A DNA stretch of 64,000 bases from JADGNZ01 sp963715895 (lineage in GTDB: Bacteria > Acidobacteriota > Thermoanaerobaculia > Gp7-AA8). Made by a program: the position numbers and the translations under genes. Positions within the stretch are counted from its first letter, which is position 1; the number at the start of each line of letters is the position of its first letter. The stretch covers positions 3,224,001 through 3,288,000 of the forward strand of contig OY970284.1 in assembly GCA_963715895.1 (NCBI GenBank), in the 5' to 3' direction. Positions 1-8,065 of the stretch are shown piece by piece. The notes under the pieces were generated by a model. That model made no database searches. It saw only the letters and a program-made list of their open reading frames with translations, and was not told the origin of the DNA.

Positions 1-142
1 CATAGCGCTCAGAACACACGCCAATTCGGCCGGGTCTGATGAAATTCCAGTCGCAGGCAGGAATCGACCACTCGTAGCAAAAAAGCGACAGGTCGCCTCG
101 AATCGCATCATCTAATCTACTGATCCACTAATCTACCGATCC

Positions 143-433
143 ATGGCCTGGCGCATTGACAAGCAAGCAGACGGCAGGTTCGCCATCTACTCCAGCCGGA
201 TCGACGACTACATCGTCATCGATGCCGATGAGGCCGAGATCGAGCGGATCTATGCCGAGAAAGGCGTCAAGGTCTACCTCGCCAGCGCCAGGGCTCAGAT
301 GACGACCCGGGTCACGCCGGTGGCTGAAGCAGGTGAAGAGAAGATCGCGGCAAGCAGACGCCGGGGTTCGACGCCGAAGGAAGGGACGGTGCCGATTGGG
401 GTGACTGGGTTCACAATGGACGATGAGTCTTAA
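143..433 (+). CDS. Hypothetical small protein, 96 aa
   Basis: I do not recognise this protein. It starts at an ATG and has a mixed, charged N-terminal half (residues 1-45, with IDDYIVIDADEAEIERIY) that looks like a compact alpha/beta domain. A basic, probably flexible tail follows. There is no signal peptide or membrane segment. Its TAA stop is the junction with a palindromic repeat that begins immediately afterwards. Codon usage fits the neighbourhood, so it is probably a real gene of unknown function. Confidence 0.5.
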   Translation: MAWRIDKQADGRFAIYSSRIDDYIVIDADEAEIERIYAEKGVKVYLASARAQMTTRVTPVAEAGEEKIAASRRRGSTPKEGTVPIGVTGFTMDDES

Positions 434-541
434 TGTTGAATGTTGAATGCTCAATGTTGAATGACTCGGCGATCGCAACTCATTCGACCATTCAACATTC
501 GACATTCAACATTGAACATTCAACATTGAACATTCAACATT
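432..541. repeat. Palindromic intergenic repeat (family G)
   Basis: The left arm (432-463) is built from copies of aatgttgaatg. The right arm (489-541) is built from the complementary cattcaacatt units. About 25 bases separate the arms. The element fills the gap between the 96-aa gene and the GGDEF gene and could form a long AT-rich hairpin. It is one of several unrelated inverted-repeat elements in the window. Confidence 0.8.
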
Positions 542-562
542 GCCTTTGACTCTTTGACCCCC

Positions 563-1690
563 ATGCCGCCGCCCACCGTCGATTTCTCCCCGGTCGCCGT
601 CACCTTCCAGGCGATCGGCACCCTTCTGCTTGCCCTGGTCCTCGGCCAGATCGCGCGGACCTTCGGCTGGCGCTACGTCCGCCGCTGGGCCTGGGCGTGG
701 GGTGCGATGTTCGTGGCCATCGTGTCGGTGCGGATCTACATCACCACGGCCAGTCCGTGGCCGTGGTGGCTGGTCTATCTGCTGGCGCAGTGGCTGTTCC
801 TTTTCCTCCTCTTCGCCGGCTGCCGCGATCTTGTCGACGATCCGCTGCGGGTCAAGGTCCTCGGCTACCTCGTGCCGATCGCGGTGGCCTTGGCCATCCT
901 CATCGTCATCGCCGCTCCCGACTTCGGCGCGCTCTTCATCGCCGAGGCGGCCATCGTGGGCGTGGTCATCTTCATCTGTTACCTGGTTCTCGGCCGCATC
1001 GAGCAGCACTCGGTTGCCTGGCACATGCTGCGCGTTCCGCTGGCGCTGCTCGGCCTGCTGTATTTCGCCTACGTGCCGTTGTACGCGCTCCAGCGGCGCG
1101 GGATCGTGATTCCCTATCTCGACTCCTCGTCGCTTGCCGATCTGCTGGCGGCGATTCTTCTCGGATACGGCATGGTGCTCATCGCCGCCGAGGCCGCGCA
1201 TCGCGAGCTGACGGACGCGGTGGCCTCGCTGCAGATCGCGCGCGACCAGCTTGCCATCAAAGCGAATACCGACCCGCTGACCGCCGCGCTGTCGCGCCAC
1301 GCCTTCCACGCCATACCGCGCGAAATGAGCGGCGTGGTGATGATGGTCGACGTCGACCGGCTCAAGCAGATCAACGACGCCGAGGGGCACGAGGCGGGCG
1401 ACCAGGCAATCCGCACCGTCGCCAACGCCATCCGTACACGCATCCGCGCCGACGATCTTCTCTTCCGCTGGGGCGGCGACGAATTCCTGGTGGTCATGCC
1501 GCAGTCGCCGCTCGACCTGGTCATGCAGAGATTCGCAACGCTCGACAGCGGCATTACCACCCCACGCGGAACGGCGCTGACCGTGTCATGGGGCGCAGCG
1601 GCGTTCCCGCACGCCGATCAGATCGACGACGCGATCCGCGAAGCGGATCGGGCGATGTATGAACGGAAGGCGGGGGCGCGGGCGAGCTGA
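563..1690 (+). CDS. Membrane-anchored diguanylate cyclase (GGDEF)
   Basis: This protein is predicted to make cyclic di-GMP from two GTP at the cytoplasmic membrane. The N-terminal ~210 residues hold about seven hydrophobic segments (for example VLGYLVPIAVALAILIVIAA), forming a MASE-like sensor with no named domain that I recognise. The C-terminal GGDEF domain (about residues 230-370) has an intact active-site loop, RWGGDEFLVVMP. An RxxD product-inhibition site (RADD) lies five residues upstream, which is the canonical spacing. The ATG at 563 is preferred; an in-frame TTG at 554 is possible. It stands alone, with a repeat just upstream. Confidence 0.88.
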   Translation: MPPPTVDFSPVAVTFQAIGTLLLALVLGQIARTFGWRYVRRWAWAWGAMFVAIVSVRIYITTASPWPWWLVYLLAQWLFLFLLFAGCRDLVDDPLRVKVLGYLVPIAVALAILIVIAAPDFGALFIAEAAIVGVVIFICYLVLGRIEQHSVAWHMLRVPLALLGLLYFAYVPLYALQRRGIVIPYLDSSSLADLLAAILLGYGMVLIAAEAAHRELTDAVASLQIARDQLAIKANTDPLTAALSRHAFHAIPREMSGVVMMVDVDRLKQINDAEGHEAGDQAIRTVANAIRTRIRADDLLFRWGGDEFLVVMPQSPLDLVMQRFATLDSGITTPRGTALTVSWGAAAFPHADQIDDAIREADRAMYERKAGARAS

Positions 1691-1747
1691 CTTCGGCGTC
1701 GCCGCGTTGTCAGTTGTCTGCGCCCTGCGGTGTCATCCGTCCCGCGG

Positions 1748-2380
1748 TTAAGCCGCCGCTGGTTTCCAGGGATTTTCCTCGAGCCAACCCACGATGAGCG
1801 TGACGTCGTCGCCGAACGTCAGACGCCTTGAATTGAGCTGCAGTTTCTCGCAACCACCCGGCAAGGCGATGCGAAACTGCTTGTACCTTCCAGCGATGAC
1901 TGAGCCACTCGGTATGACCGTCCCTTGGGCCGGGGGAGTTGTCGACAGCCAGTTGCGGACGATCTCGATTGCAGTCGCAACCTTTCCGGCATGTGCGCGA
2001 ATGTCCTGACCTGCGATGTCGGAGCAGAAGCTTTGATATCTGAATTGGTCGTCATCGAGGACGACGCAGCGCTTCCGTTGATTGGTGGCATCGCCGAACG
2101 CCCTCGCACCCAGGAACAGGCCCAACTCCAAAGGCATGTTGAAGCGTGGAAGGCTCGTTTTGGAGTCGAGCTCCACGCGGGAAATGTCGTGGACCGCGTA
2201 GGGAGATTCACCGATGATTCGAATGATCTTCTGCACGCGAACTTCGCCGGAATCTTCAACTTCCAACGCTGAGCGTGCGATGAATCCACAATCATGAACA
2301 GCGAAGACAAGTCCACGTGAAAGCGGGCGATACCTGGCGTCGAACGGACAGTTAATGAAAACGTCCTTGTCGTGCGTCAT
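1748..2380 (-). CDS. TIR-like / nucleoside deoxyribosyltransferase-like protein
   Basis: This 210-aa soluble protein opens with KDVFINCPFDARYRPL and continues with a block ending FNMPLELGLFLGARAFG. That pattern occurs in a widespread uncharacterised family whose fold resembles TIR and nucleoside 2-deoxyribosyltransferase domains: a beta-strand followed by a conserved NCPFD loop, R-x-ALE, and a late glutamate in the P-x-E-L-G helix as the likely catalytic residue. By analogy it could cleave a nucleotide such as NAD+, but this is inference. Its ATG overlaps the stop of the upstream 63-aa gene (ATGA), so the two are translationally coupled. The Trp-rich tail (VGWLEENPWKP) is unassigned. Confidence 0.6.
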   Translation of the reverse strand: MTHDKDVFINCPFDARYRPLSRGLVFAVHDCGFIARSALEVEDSGEVRVQKIIRIIGESPYAVHDISRVELDSKTSLPRFNMPLELGLFLGARAFGDATNQRKRCVVLDDDQFRYQSFCSDIAGQDIRAHAGKVATAIEIVRNWLSTTPPAQGTVIPSGSVIAGRYKQFRIALPGGCEKLQLNSRRLTFGDDVTLIVGWLEENPWKPAAA

Positions 2381-2568
2381 CGCGCTTTTGGAGTCGATTT
2401 CGCCTTCGAACCGACGCGTTGCCTGCCAGCCCCGGTCACGAACTCTCCCTTTTTCAGAGAATACCGAGTCGAGTCACGGCTGAGCTCGCGGAATGCGTAG
2501 CGGGCCTCGGCGAGCGTGACGTGCTTTCCTTCCTGGTAAGGTTTTGCGATCGAGCGGACTCTTGCCAC
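2377..2568 (-). CDS. Small basic protein coupled to the TIR-like gene
   Basis: This 63-aa protein begins with GTG and is rich in Arg and Lys, particularly at the C terminus (GSKAKSTPKAR). It has a short predicted helix around LAEARYAFRELSRD. I recognise no family. The 4-base overlap with the TIR-like gene indicates a two-gene operon and suggests a partner, regulator or antitoxin-like role, although nothing in the sequence proves that. Confidence 0.5.
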   Translation of the reverse strand: MARVRSIAKPYQEGKHVTLAEARYAFRELSRDSTRYSLKKGEFVTGAGRQRVGSKAKSTPKAR

Positions 2569-2624
2569 GCAAATAGATTACCACGCCGGAATTAGAGTCA
2601 GTCCAGCTACGCTTCAACTCGGGA

Positions 2625-3827
2625 CTACACCCTTCTCCGCGTCTTCGCCGCCGCTTTCTCCGTCTCCACCCACGGCTCGATTCCGGGCGCCGTACAGCGC
2701 GCGATCTTCTCGCCGAGGATCTCTTCGATCTGGCGAACCATAGGGACGTCCTGCCAGGAGACGATGGTCGAGACGATGCCCAGCGCGGCGCCGCGGGCGG
2801 TGCGGCCGGCGCGGTGGACGTAGTCGTCGACGTTCTCGGGGATGTCGAAGTTGATGACGTGCTCGATGCCGGGGACGTCGATGCCGCGGCCGGCGATGTC
2901 GGTGGCCACGAGGATGCGGTGTTGGCCCTGGCGGAATCCGGCCAGCGCTTCGACGCGGCGTCCCTGCGAACGGTCGGCATGGATGCGCGAGACCGGATGT
3001 CCGCGGCGCTGGAGGATGTGGTACAGCCACTCGGCGTCGATCTTCCGCCGCACGAACACGAGCGTGCTTCCCAGCTCTTCGGTGAGGAGGGTGATCAGGC
3101 AGTTGCGCTTGTCTTCTTCCTTGACGAGGTACAGCCGGTGGGTGATGCCCTCCGCGGCGCCCCCCTCAGGGGTGATGTCGATACGCACGGGGTCGTGCAT
3201 GAACTCCTTGGCGATCATCTCGATGGAGTCGGGCATCGTGGCCGAGAACATCATCGTGCGGCGCTGGCGCGACAGCAGGCGCAGGATGTCGCGCATCTGC
3301 GGTAGGAAGCCGAGGTCGAGCATGTGGTCGGCTTCATCGAGGACCAGCTCTTCGATGGCGTCGAGCTTCACGTGGCGCTGCCGGACGTGATCGAGCAGAC
3401 GCCCCGGTGTGGCCACGATGATGTCGGGCTCACCGCGCAGGGCGTCGGTCTGCGGCTGCATCTTCACGCCGCCGATGACGCAGGCGGTGTTCAGCTCGTG
3501 CTTGACGCCGAAGACGTCGAGAAACGCTTTCGTCTGCAGCGCGATCTCACGCGTCGGCGAGAGGATCAGGCCGCGCACGCCGCGGCCGTGTGTGAGGCGT
3601 TCCGCCAGCGGCAGGCAGAACGCGGCCGTTTTGCCGGAGCCGGTCTGGGCAAGGCCGATGACGTCGCGCCCTTCGAGGGCGAGCGGGATGACGGCGGCCT
3701 GGATGGGAGTCGGATTCTGAAAGCCGATCTTCGTCACGATGTCGAGGATCGGCGCGCTCAGGCCGAGGGAGGAGAAAGGCTTGTCGGTCGTGGAGACCGG
3801 GTGTTGCGGGATCGCTCCAGAGAACAT
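2625..3827 (-). CDS. DEAD-box ATP-dependent RNA helicase (RhlE-like)
   Basis: This 400-aa RNA helicase carries all the superfamily 2 motifs. They are a Q motif (NPTPIQAAVIPLAL), Walker A (AQTGSGKTAAF), PTREIALQ, TPGR, VLDEADHMLDLGF, SAT, a TDIAGRGIDVPG block and HRAGRTAR. The two RecA-like domains are followed by a short basic tail (EKAAAKTRRRV). The expected role is ATP-driven unwinding of RNA duplexes in ribosome assembly or mRNA decay. The length is close to the minimal RhlE core. It abuts the DUF2784 gene immediately upstream on the same strand. Confidence 0.93.
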   Translation of the reverse strand: MFSGAIPQHPVSTTDKPFSSLGLSAPILDIVTKIGFQNPTPIQAAVIPLALEGRDVIGLAQTGSGKTAAFCLPLAERLTHGRGVRGLILSPTREIALQTKAFLDVFGVKHELNTACVIGGVKMQPQTDALRGEPDIIVATPGRLLDHVRQRHVKLDAIEELVLDEADHMLDLGFLPQMRDILRLLSRQRRTMMFSATMPDSIEMIAKEFMHDPVRIDITPEGGAAEGITHRLYLVKEEDKRNCLITLLTEELGSTLVFVRRKIDAEWLYHILQRRGHPVSRIHADRSQGRRVEALAGFRQGQHRILVATDIAGRGIDVPGIEHVINFDIPENVDDYVHRAGRTARGAALGIVSTIVSWQDVPMVRQIEEILGEKIARCTAPGIEPWVETEKAAAKTRRRV

Positions 3828-4178
3828 TCAGTGAAACACTTTCCTATAAACCGCGACGTTGACCGCGATGACGAACACGGCGATGGCGAATTCCATCCCG
3901 CGGGTGAGGCCTTGAGGGTAAATCAACCGGAAGATGTGATGGGCGATGAAGCCGCCATCATACCCAGCAGCGCCCGCTCTGCGCAGCATGGCATTTTCGA
4001 GGATCGTAAGCGGGCAGATCCAGCCCCCGATCTCGATCAGCGCTCCCCAGAGCGCCGCCGGCAGATGAATCCATTTGAGCGCCGGCCACCGGAGCACCAG
4101 AAAGCCGCCGGCGATGACGAAGAGGATGAATGCGAAGTGGATGACGGCGACGATCGTTGCCGCCGACTGATAGAACAT
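3828..4178 (-). CDS. DUF2784 family membrane protein
   Basis: This small polytopic membrane protein has about four hydrophobic helices: TIVAVIHFAFILFVIAGGFLVL, the WIHLPAALWGALIEIGGWICPLT region, the central helix and FAIAVFVIAVNVAVY near the end. The W-I-CPLT-ENxL pattern is characteristic of DUF2784, whose function is unknown. The ATG at 4178 (MFYQSAAT) is preferred over an upstream ATG at 4208, which would overlap the divergent nucleotidase start. The gene is adjacent to and probably cotranscribed with the RNA helicase. Confidence 0.8.
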   Translation of the reverse strand: MFYQSAATIVAVIHFAFILFVIAGGFLVLRWPALKWIHLPAALWGALIEIGGWICPLTILENAMLRRAGAAGYDGGFIAHHIFRLIYPQGLTRGMEFAIAVFVIAVNVAVYRKVFH

Positions 4179-4206
4179 TGCAGGTTGAACCCTATACTTC
4201 CGCGCC

Positions 4207-5938
4207 ATGAAACGGCTTTTCCCCCTCGTTCTCTTCCTTATCGCCTATGCCGCCTTCGCGGCGGACCCGCAACCGGTTCACGTTTTCGTGGTCGGGACGA
4301 CCGATCTGCATGGATCGTATGACACTCATCAGGCGTCGAAGAATGCGCCAGCATACGGCGGTCTGCCGCTGATCGCCGGATATCTCGAAATACTGCGAGC
4401 CAATCATGGACGCGTCATCGTCGTCGACTCCGGCGATCTCTTCCAGGGAACGCTGGAATCGAACTTCTTCGAAGGGGAACCGGTCGTCAAAGGGTACAAC
4501 GCCCTCGGATACGACGCCGCGGCGGTCGGGAATCACGAGTTCGACTACGGTCCTGCCGGTCCCGATTCCGTGGCCCGTCTGCCTGGCCAGGACCCGCTCG
4601 GCGCGCTGAAGAAGAACGCGAAGGAGGCGAAGTTCCCGTTTCTCTCGGCGAACCTGACGGAGAAGGCGACGGGCAAGACGCCATCGTGGGCGAAGCGCTA
4701 CACGATCGTCGACGCCAACGGTGTGAAAGTAGGCATCATCGGCCTCTCCACTCCGGAGACGCCGGCCGTCACGAACTCGGCGAACGTGGTCACGCTCGCG
4801 TTCGGCGATCCGGTCGCGGCGACGGTGAGCGCGGCGAAGGAGCTTCGCGCCGCCGGAGCGGAAGCGATCATCGTCATCGCGCACATGGGCGGCCGCTGCC
4901 GGAACATCGAGTTGAATCCCGAGGACTCATCGAGCTGCGAGAAGGATCAGGAGGCGATGCGTTTTCTTCAGGCGCTTCCCAAAGGGACGATCGACGCCTA
5001 CTTTGCCGGCCACACGCATTCGCAAATGCGTCACTACATCAACGGTGTTCCGGCGCTGCAGCCGTCACCGAATGGCCGAGAGATCGCTATCCTCGACATG
5101 ACCATCGATCCGTCGCAACACAAGGTGACGAAGACGGAGATGGAGCCTCTGACGATGGTCTGCGCGCAGGTTTACGAGAAGACGGAGACGTGCGATCCGA
5201 AGAAGGCACCTGCCGGCGCATCGCTGGTGCCGCGGATGTTCGAGGGGAAGGCCGTCGCCGAATCGCCGAAGGTGGCCGCCATCTTCAAGCCGTATCTCGA
5301 GCAGGTGGCGGCGAAGAAGAATCAGGATCTCGGCATCCGCACCTCGGACCGCTTCCGGCGCGCCTACTACCGCGAGTCGCCGCTCGGCGATCTGCTGACC
5401 GACGCGATGCGCGTGTACATGAAGGCCGACGTGGCCTTCCTCAACTCGGGCGGCATCCGCACCGATCTGCCCGGCGGGAGCGCTCCTCTACGCGAATCTG
5501 TTCGACGTCTCACCGTTCGACAACTTCCCGGCGGTCGTAACGATGACCGGCGCGCAGTTGCGGCGGATGCTGGAGATCACATCGATCGGCGGCGGGCGCG
5601 GGATCCTGCAGACCAGCGGAGTGCGGTACACGTTCGACGAAGGGCGCGATGCCGATAAGCCGGCGGCGCAGCGGAATCGCCTGACCGAGGTCACGCTGGC
5701 GAATGGTCAGCCGCTCGATCCGGCCGCGCTCTACAAGGTGGCTACGATCGACTTCCTCGTCACCGGCGAGGGGCTGGAAACATTGATGAAGCAGATTCCG
5801 GCGGAGCGGATCAGGATCGATTACTCCCGCCCGATCCGCGAACTGTTGATCGATGCGTTGAAGGCGATGCCGCAGCCGCTGGCGCCGAAGGTGGATGGAA
5901 GGATCACCGTTCTCAATCCGGTGGGGAGTGGGGATTAG
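4207..5938 (+). pseudogene. 5'-nucleotidase / UDP-sugar hydrolase family, frameshifted
   Basis: This is a secreted metallophosphoesterase of the UshA/5'-nucleotidase family, about 577 residues if the frame is restored. The signal peptide is MKRLFPLVLFLIAYAAFA. The metal-binding motifs are TTDLHGSYDTH, DSGDLFQGT, GNHEFDYG and AGHTHSQ. The C-terminal nucleotide-binding domain begins at NSGGIRTDLP. After LPGG the frame is lost. The expected continuation, LLYANLFDVSPFDNFP, runs in the next frame to 5938, consistent with one extra G in the GGG at 5476-5478. Since everything else is intact, an assembly error or very recent mutation is likely. The enzyme would release phosphate and nucleosides from periplasmic nucleotides. 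Confidence 0.85.
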
Positions 5939-5956
5939 AGATCACGGGGCGCGCGC

Positions 5957-6931
5957 ATGACAGTGATTGTTCTCTTCGGTGGGCGCAGCGATGAGCGGCA
6001 CGTCTCGGTGGCATCGGCACAGAACATCGTCGGGGCGCTCGACGCGCCGCTGGCGTGGTTCTGGGCTCCGAACGGATCCGTCTACGACGTGAATTGCGAC
6101 GACCTGCTCGCGCATCCGCGGCCGTTCACCGACGACTTCCATCCGTCGCGGCCGGCGATCTGGCCCGATCTGGAGATGGCGCTCGATACCTTGCCGGTCG
6201 ACGATCCGGTTTTCCTGTTGGCGCTTCACGGAGGGGAAGGAGAGGACGGGACGGTGCAACGGTTGATGGAGGAGCGCGGCATTCCGTTCACCGCATCAGG
6301 ATCGGAGTCGAGCGCCGCGGCCTTCGACAAGGCACGCGCGAAGGAGATTGTGAAGGAGCGTGTCCGGGTCGCGGAGTCGCGGCTGGTTGCGGACGATCGC
6401 ACCATCGTGGAGATGCTGGAGCGTCACGAAAAGGTGGTCCTCAAACCGCTCGCCGGCGGCTCGTCGCGCGGGTTGTTTTTCGTTGATCGGGGAAGTGAGA
6501 TACCGGTCACCGATGACATCCCCTACATGGTCGAGCAGTTCATCGCGGGCCGCGAGCTGACGGTGGCTGTTGTCGATGGCCCTCTCGCCCTACCGGTCAT
6601 CGAGATCGAAACCGACGCAGGCTTCTCCTTCGACTACGAAGGCAAATACCTCGGCAAGGGGACGCGCGAGATCTGTCCCGCGAAGATCCCGGATGCACTG
6701 CGCGATGAGGCACAGGCGATCGCGCTCGCCGCACACAGGGCGCTCGGTTGCGAAGGCTATTCGCGGACGGACCTGATCGCCGCCGAGAATGGCCTCTACT
6801 TTCTCGAACTGAACACGCTGCCCGGCCTCACTGCAACCTCACTCGTGCCGCAGCAGTTGCGCGAAGCGGGGATTGATTTTCGTGAGTTTCTGGAACAACA
6901 GATCGCGATTGCCCGGAAGCCGTTCCCCTGA
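5957..6931 (+). CDS. D-alanine--D-alanine ligase-like ATP-grasp enzyme
   Basis: This 324-aa ATP-grasp ligase is of the Ddl type. It has the N-terminal GGRSDERHVS loop, LALHGGEGEDGTVQ, the ATP-binding Lys in VLKPLAGGSSRG, and EQFIAGRELTVAVVDG. The catalytic C-terminal stretch includes GKGTREICPAKIP, GYSRTDLI and the metal-binding ELNTLPGLTATSL. It is expected to join two D-alanines for peptidoglycan in the cytoplasm. It lies 18 bases after the nucleotidase and far from other murein genes, so it could be a second Ddl or a related dipeptide ligase. MurI and a class A PBP are elsewhere in the window. Confidence 0.87.
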   Translation: MTVIVLFGGRSDERHVSVASAQNIVGALDAPLAWFWAPNGSVYDVNCDDLLAHPRPFTDDFHPSRPAIWPDLEMALDTLPVDDPVFLLALHGGEGEDGTVQRLMEERGIPFTASGSESSAAAFDKARAKEIVKERVRVAESRLVADDRTIVEMLERHEKVVLKPLAGGSSRGLFFVDRGSEIPVTDDIPYMVEQFIAGRELTVAVVDGPLALPVIEIETDAGFSFDYEGKYLGKGTREICPAKIPDALRDEAQAIALAAHRALGCEGYSRTDLIAAENGLYFLELNTLPGLTATSLVPQQLREAGIDFREFLEQQIAIARKPFP

Positions 6932-7010
6932 CGTTTCAATCAGTTTATCGCGAGCTCCAGCCTCCTTTTGCTACGATCTCGCCCCGGTTCATGAACCGAA
7001 AGGAGTTTCA

Positions 7011-7862
7011 ATGCGCAAGTTCATTGCGATTTGTCTATTTCTCGTCCCGGCGGCGCTGCCGATGGCGGCGCAGCAGAACGCGCCGGCGCTCAAGCTGCCG
7101 CGCGCGTCGCAGCATGAGGTCCTGACGCAGACCGTCGGCCTGACCGACATCACCATCGACTACAGCCGTCCCGTGGCCAAGGGCCGCACGATCTGGGGCG
7201 GGCTCGTGCCGTACGACCAGGTCTGGCGTACCGGTGCGAACGAGGCCACGCAGTTCACGGTCAGCGACGACGTCACCATCAACGGACAGCCGCTGCCGAA
7301 GGGGGCGTATTCGCTTCACACGATTCCCGGGAAAGACTCCTGGACGCTGATCTTCAACAAGACCGCCAAGCAGTGGGGCTCCTTCAACTATGACGCGGCG
7401 CAGGACGCGCTGCGCATCACGGCCAAGCCGCAGAAGGCGCCGTTCGCCGAGGTGTTTACGATCGGCTTTCCTGACGTGACGGCCGACAACGCCACGGTCA
7501 TCCTGCACTGGGCCGATCTGGCGGTGCCGTTCACGGTCGGCACGAACACGACGGCCGCGGTGATGGCATCCGCAACGGCCTCCGTTGCCGGCGCCGTACC
7601 CACCGATTTCCAGACACCGGCGCGCGCCGCCGGTTTTGCCTTCGACGCGGGCAACAACGACCAGGCCATGAAGTGGGTCAATCAATCGTTGAAGGTCAAG
7701 GAGACGATGAACGGCCTCTACCTGAAGGCCCGAATCCAGGCCAAGGGCGGCGACCGCGCGGGCGCCATCGCTACCGCGCAGTCGGCGCTCAAGCTTGCCA
7801 CGCCGAAGGACGACGCGCTGTCCGCCGAGATCAAGCAGTCGATCGACGAGTGGAAGAAGTAA
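7011..7862 (+). CDS. DUF2911 domain secreted protein
   Basis: This 283-aa protein has a clear signal peptide (MRKFIAICLFLVPAALPMAAQ). The DUF2911 region covers about residues 28-170, with DYSRPVAKGRTIWG, VWRTGANEATQF and GAYSLHTIPG, and is predicted to be beta-rich. The C-terminal ~90 residues are helical and TPR-like (AGFAFDAGNNDQAMKWVNQ). The start is placed at the ATG preceded by the ribosome site AAAGGAG, not at an upstream in-frame ATG. The function of DUF2911 is unknown. The gene is followed at once by a palindromic repeat. Confidence 0.85.
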   Translation: MRKFIAICLFLVPAALPMAAQQNAPALKLPRASQHEVLTQTVGLTDITIDYSRPVAKGRTIWGGLVPYDQVWRTGANEATQFTVSDDVTINGQPLPKGAYSLHTIPGKDSWTLIFNKTAKQWGSFNYDAAQDALRITAKPQKAPFAEVFTIGFPDVTADNATVILHWADLAVPFTVGTNTTAAVMASATASVAGAVPTDFQTPARAAGFAFDAGNNDQAMKWVNQSLKVKETMNGLYLKARIQAKGGDRAGAIATAQSALKLATPKDDALSAEIKQSIDEWKK

Positions 7863-7869
7863 GTAAACC

Positions 7870-8065
7870 CTGTCATCCTGAGTCGCCGGAGCTGCTTCGT
7901 CGCGTAGCGACGGAGCAGCGTAGGACGGTCGAAGGACCCCGAAGTTGTATCCCGGTTGGGCGGCGGAATGGTCGACAATCCGCCGCCGCCCTGTCCGGGT
8001 CGCGACTTGGGGGTCCTTCGTCGCGCTCTGCCCCTACCGGGGCGGCCGCCGCCTCAGGATGACAG
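7870..8065 (+). repeat. Dispersed palindromic repeat, family A copy 1
   Basis: This 196-bp element is bounded by the inverted ends ctgtcatcctgag and ctcaggatgacag. The interior carries gacggtcgaaggacccc, ttgtatcccggttggg and gggggtccttcg. A second copy lies in the opposite orientation at 59721-59912, with the interior blocks in the same order. It fills the whole gap between two convergent genes. Its right end encodes the last codons and stop of the symporter gene. Confidence 0.9.

Noticed and set aside
5467..5545. Programmed ribosomal frameshift in the nucleotidase
   Set aside because: No slippery heptamer or downstream pseudoknot is evident; a simple one-base insertion explains it.
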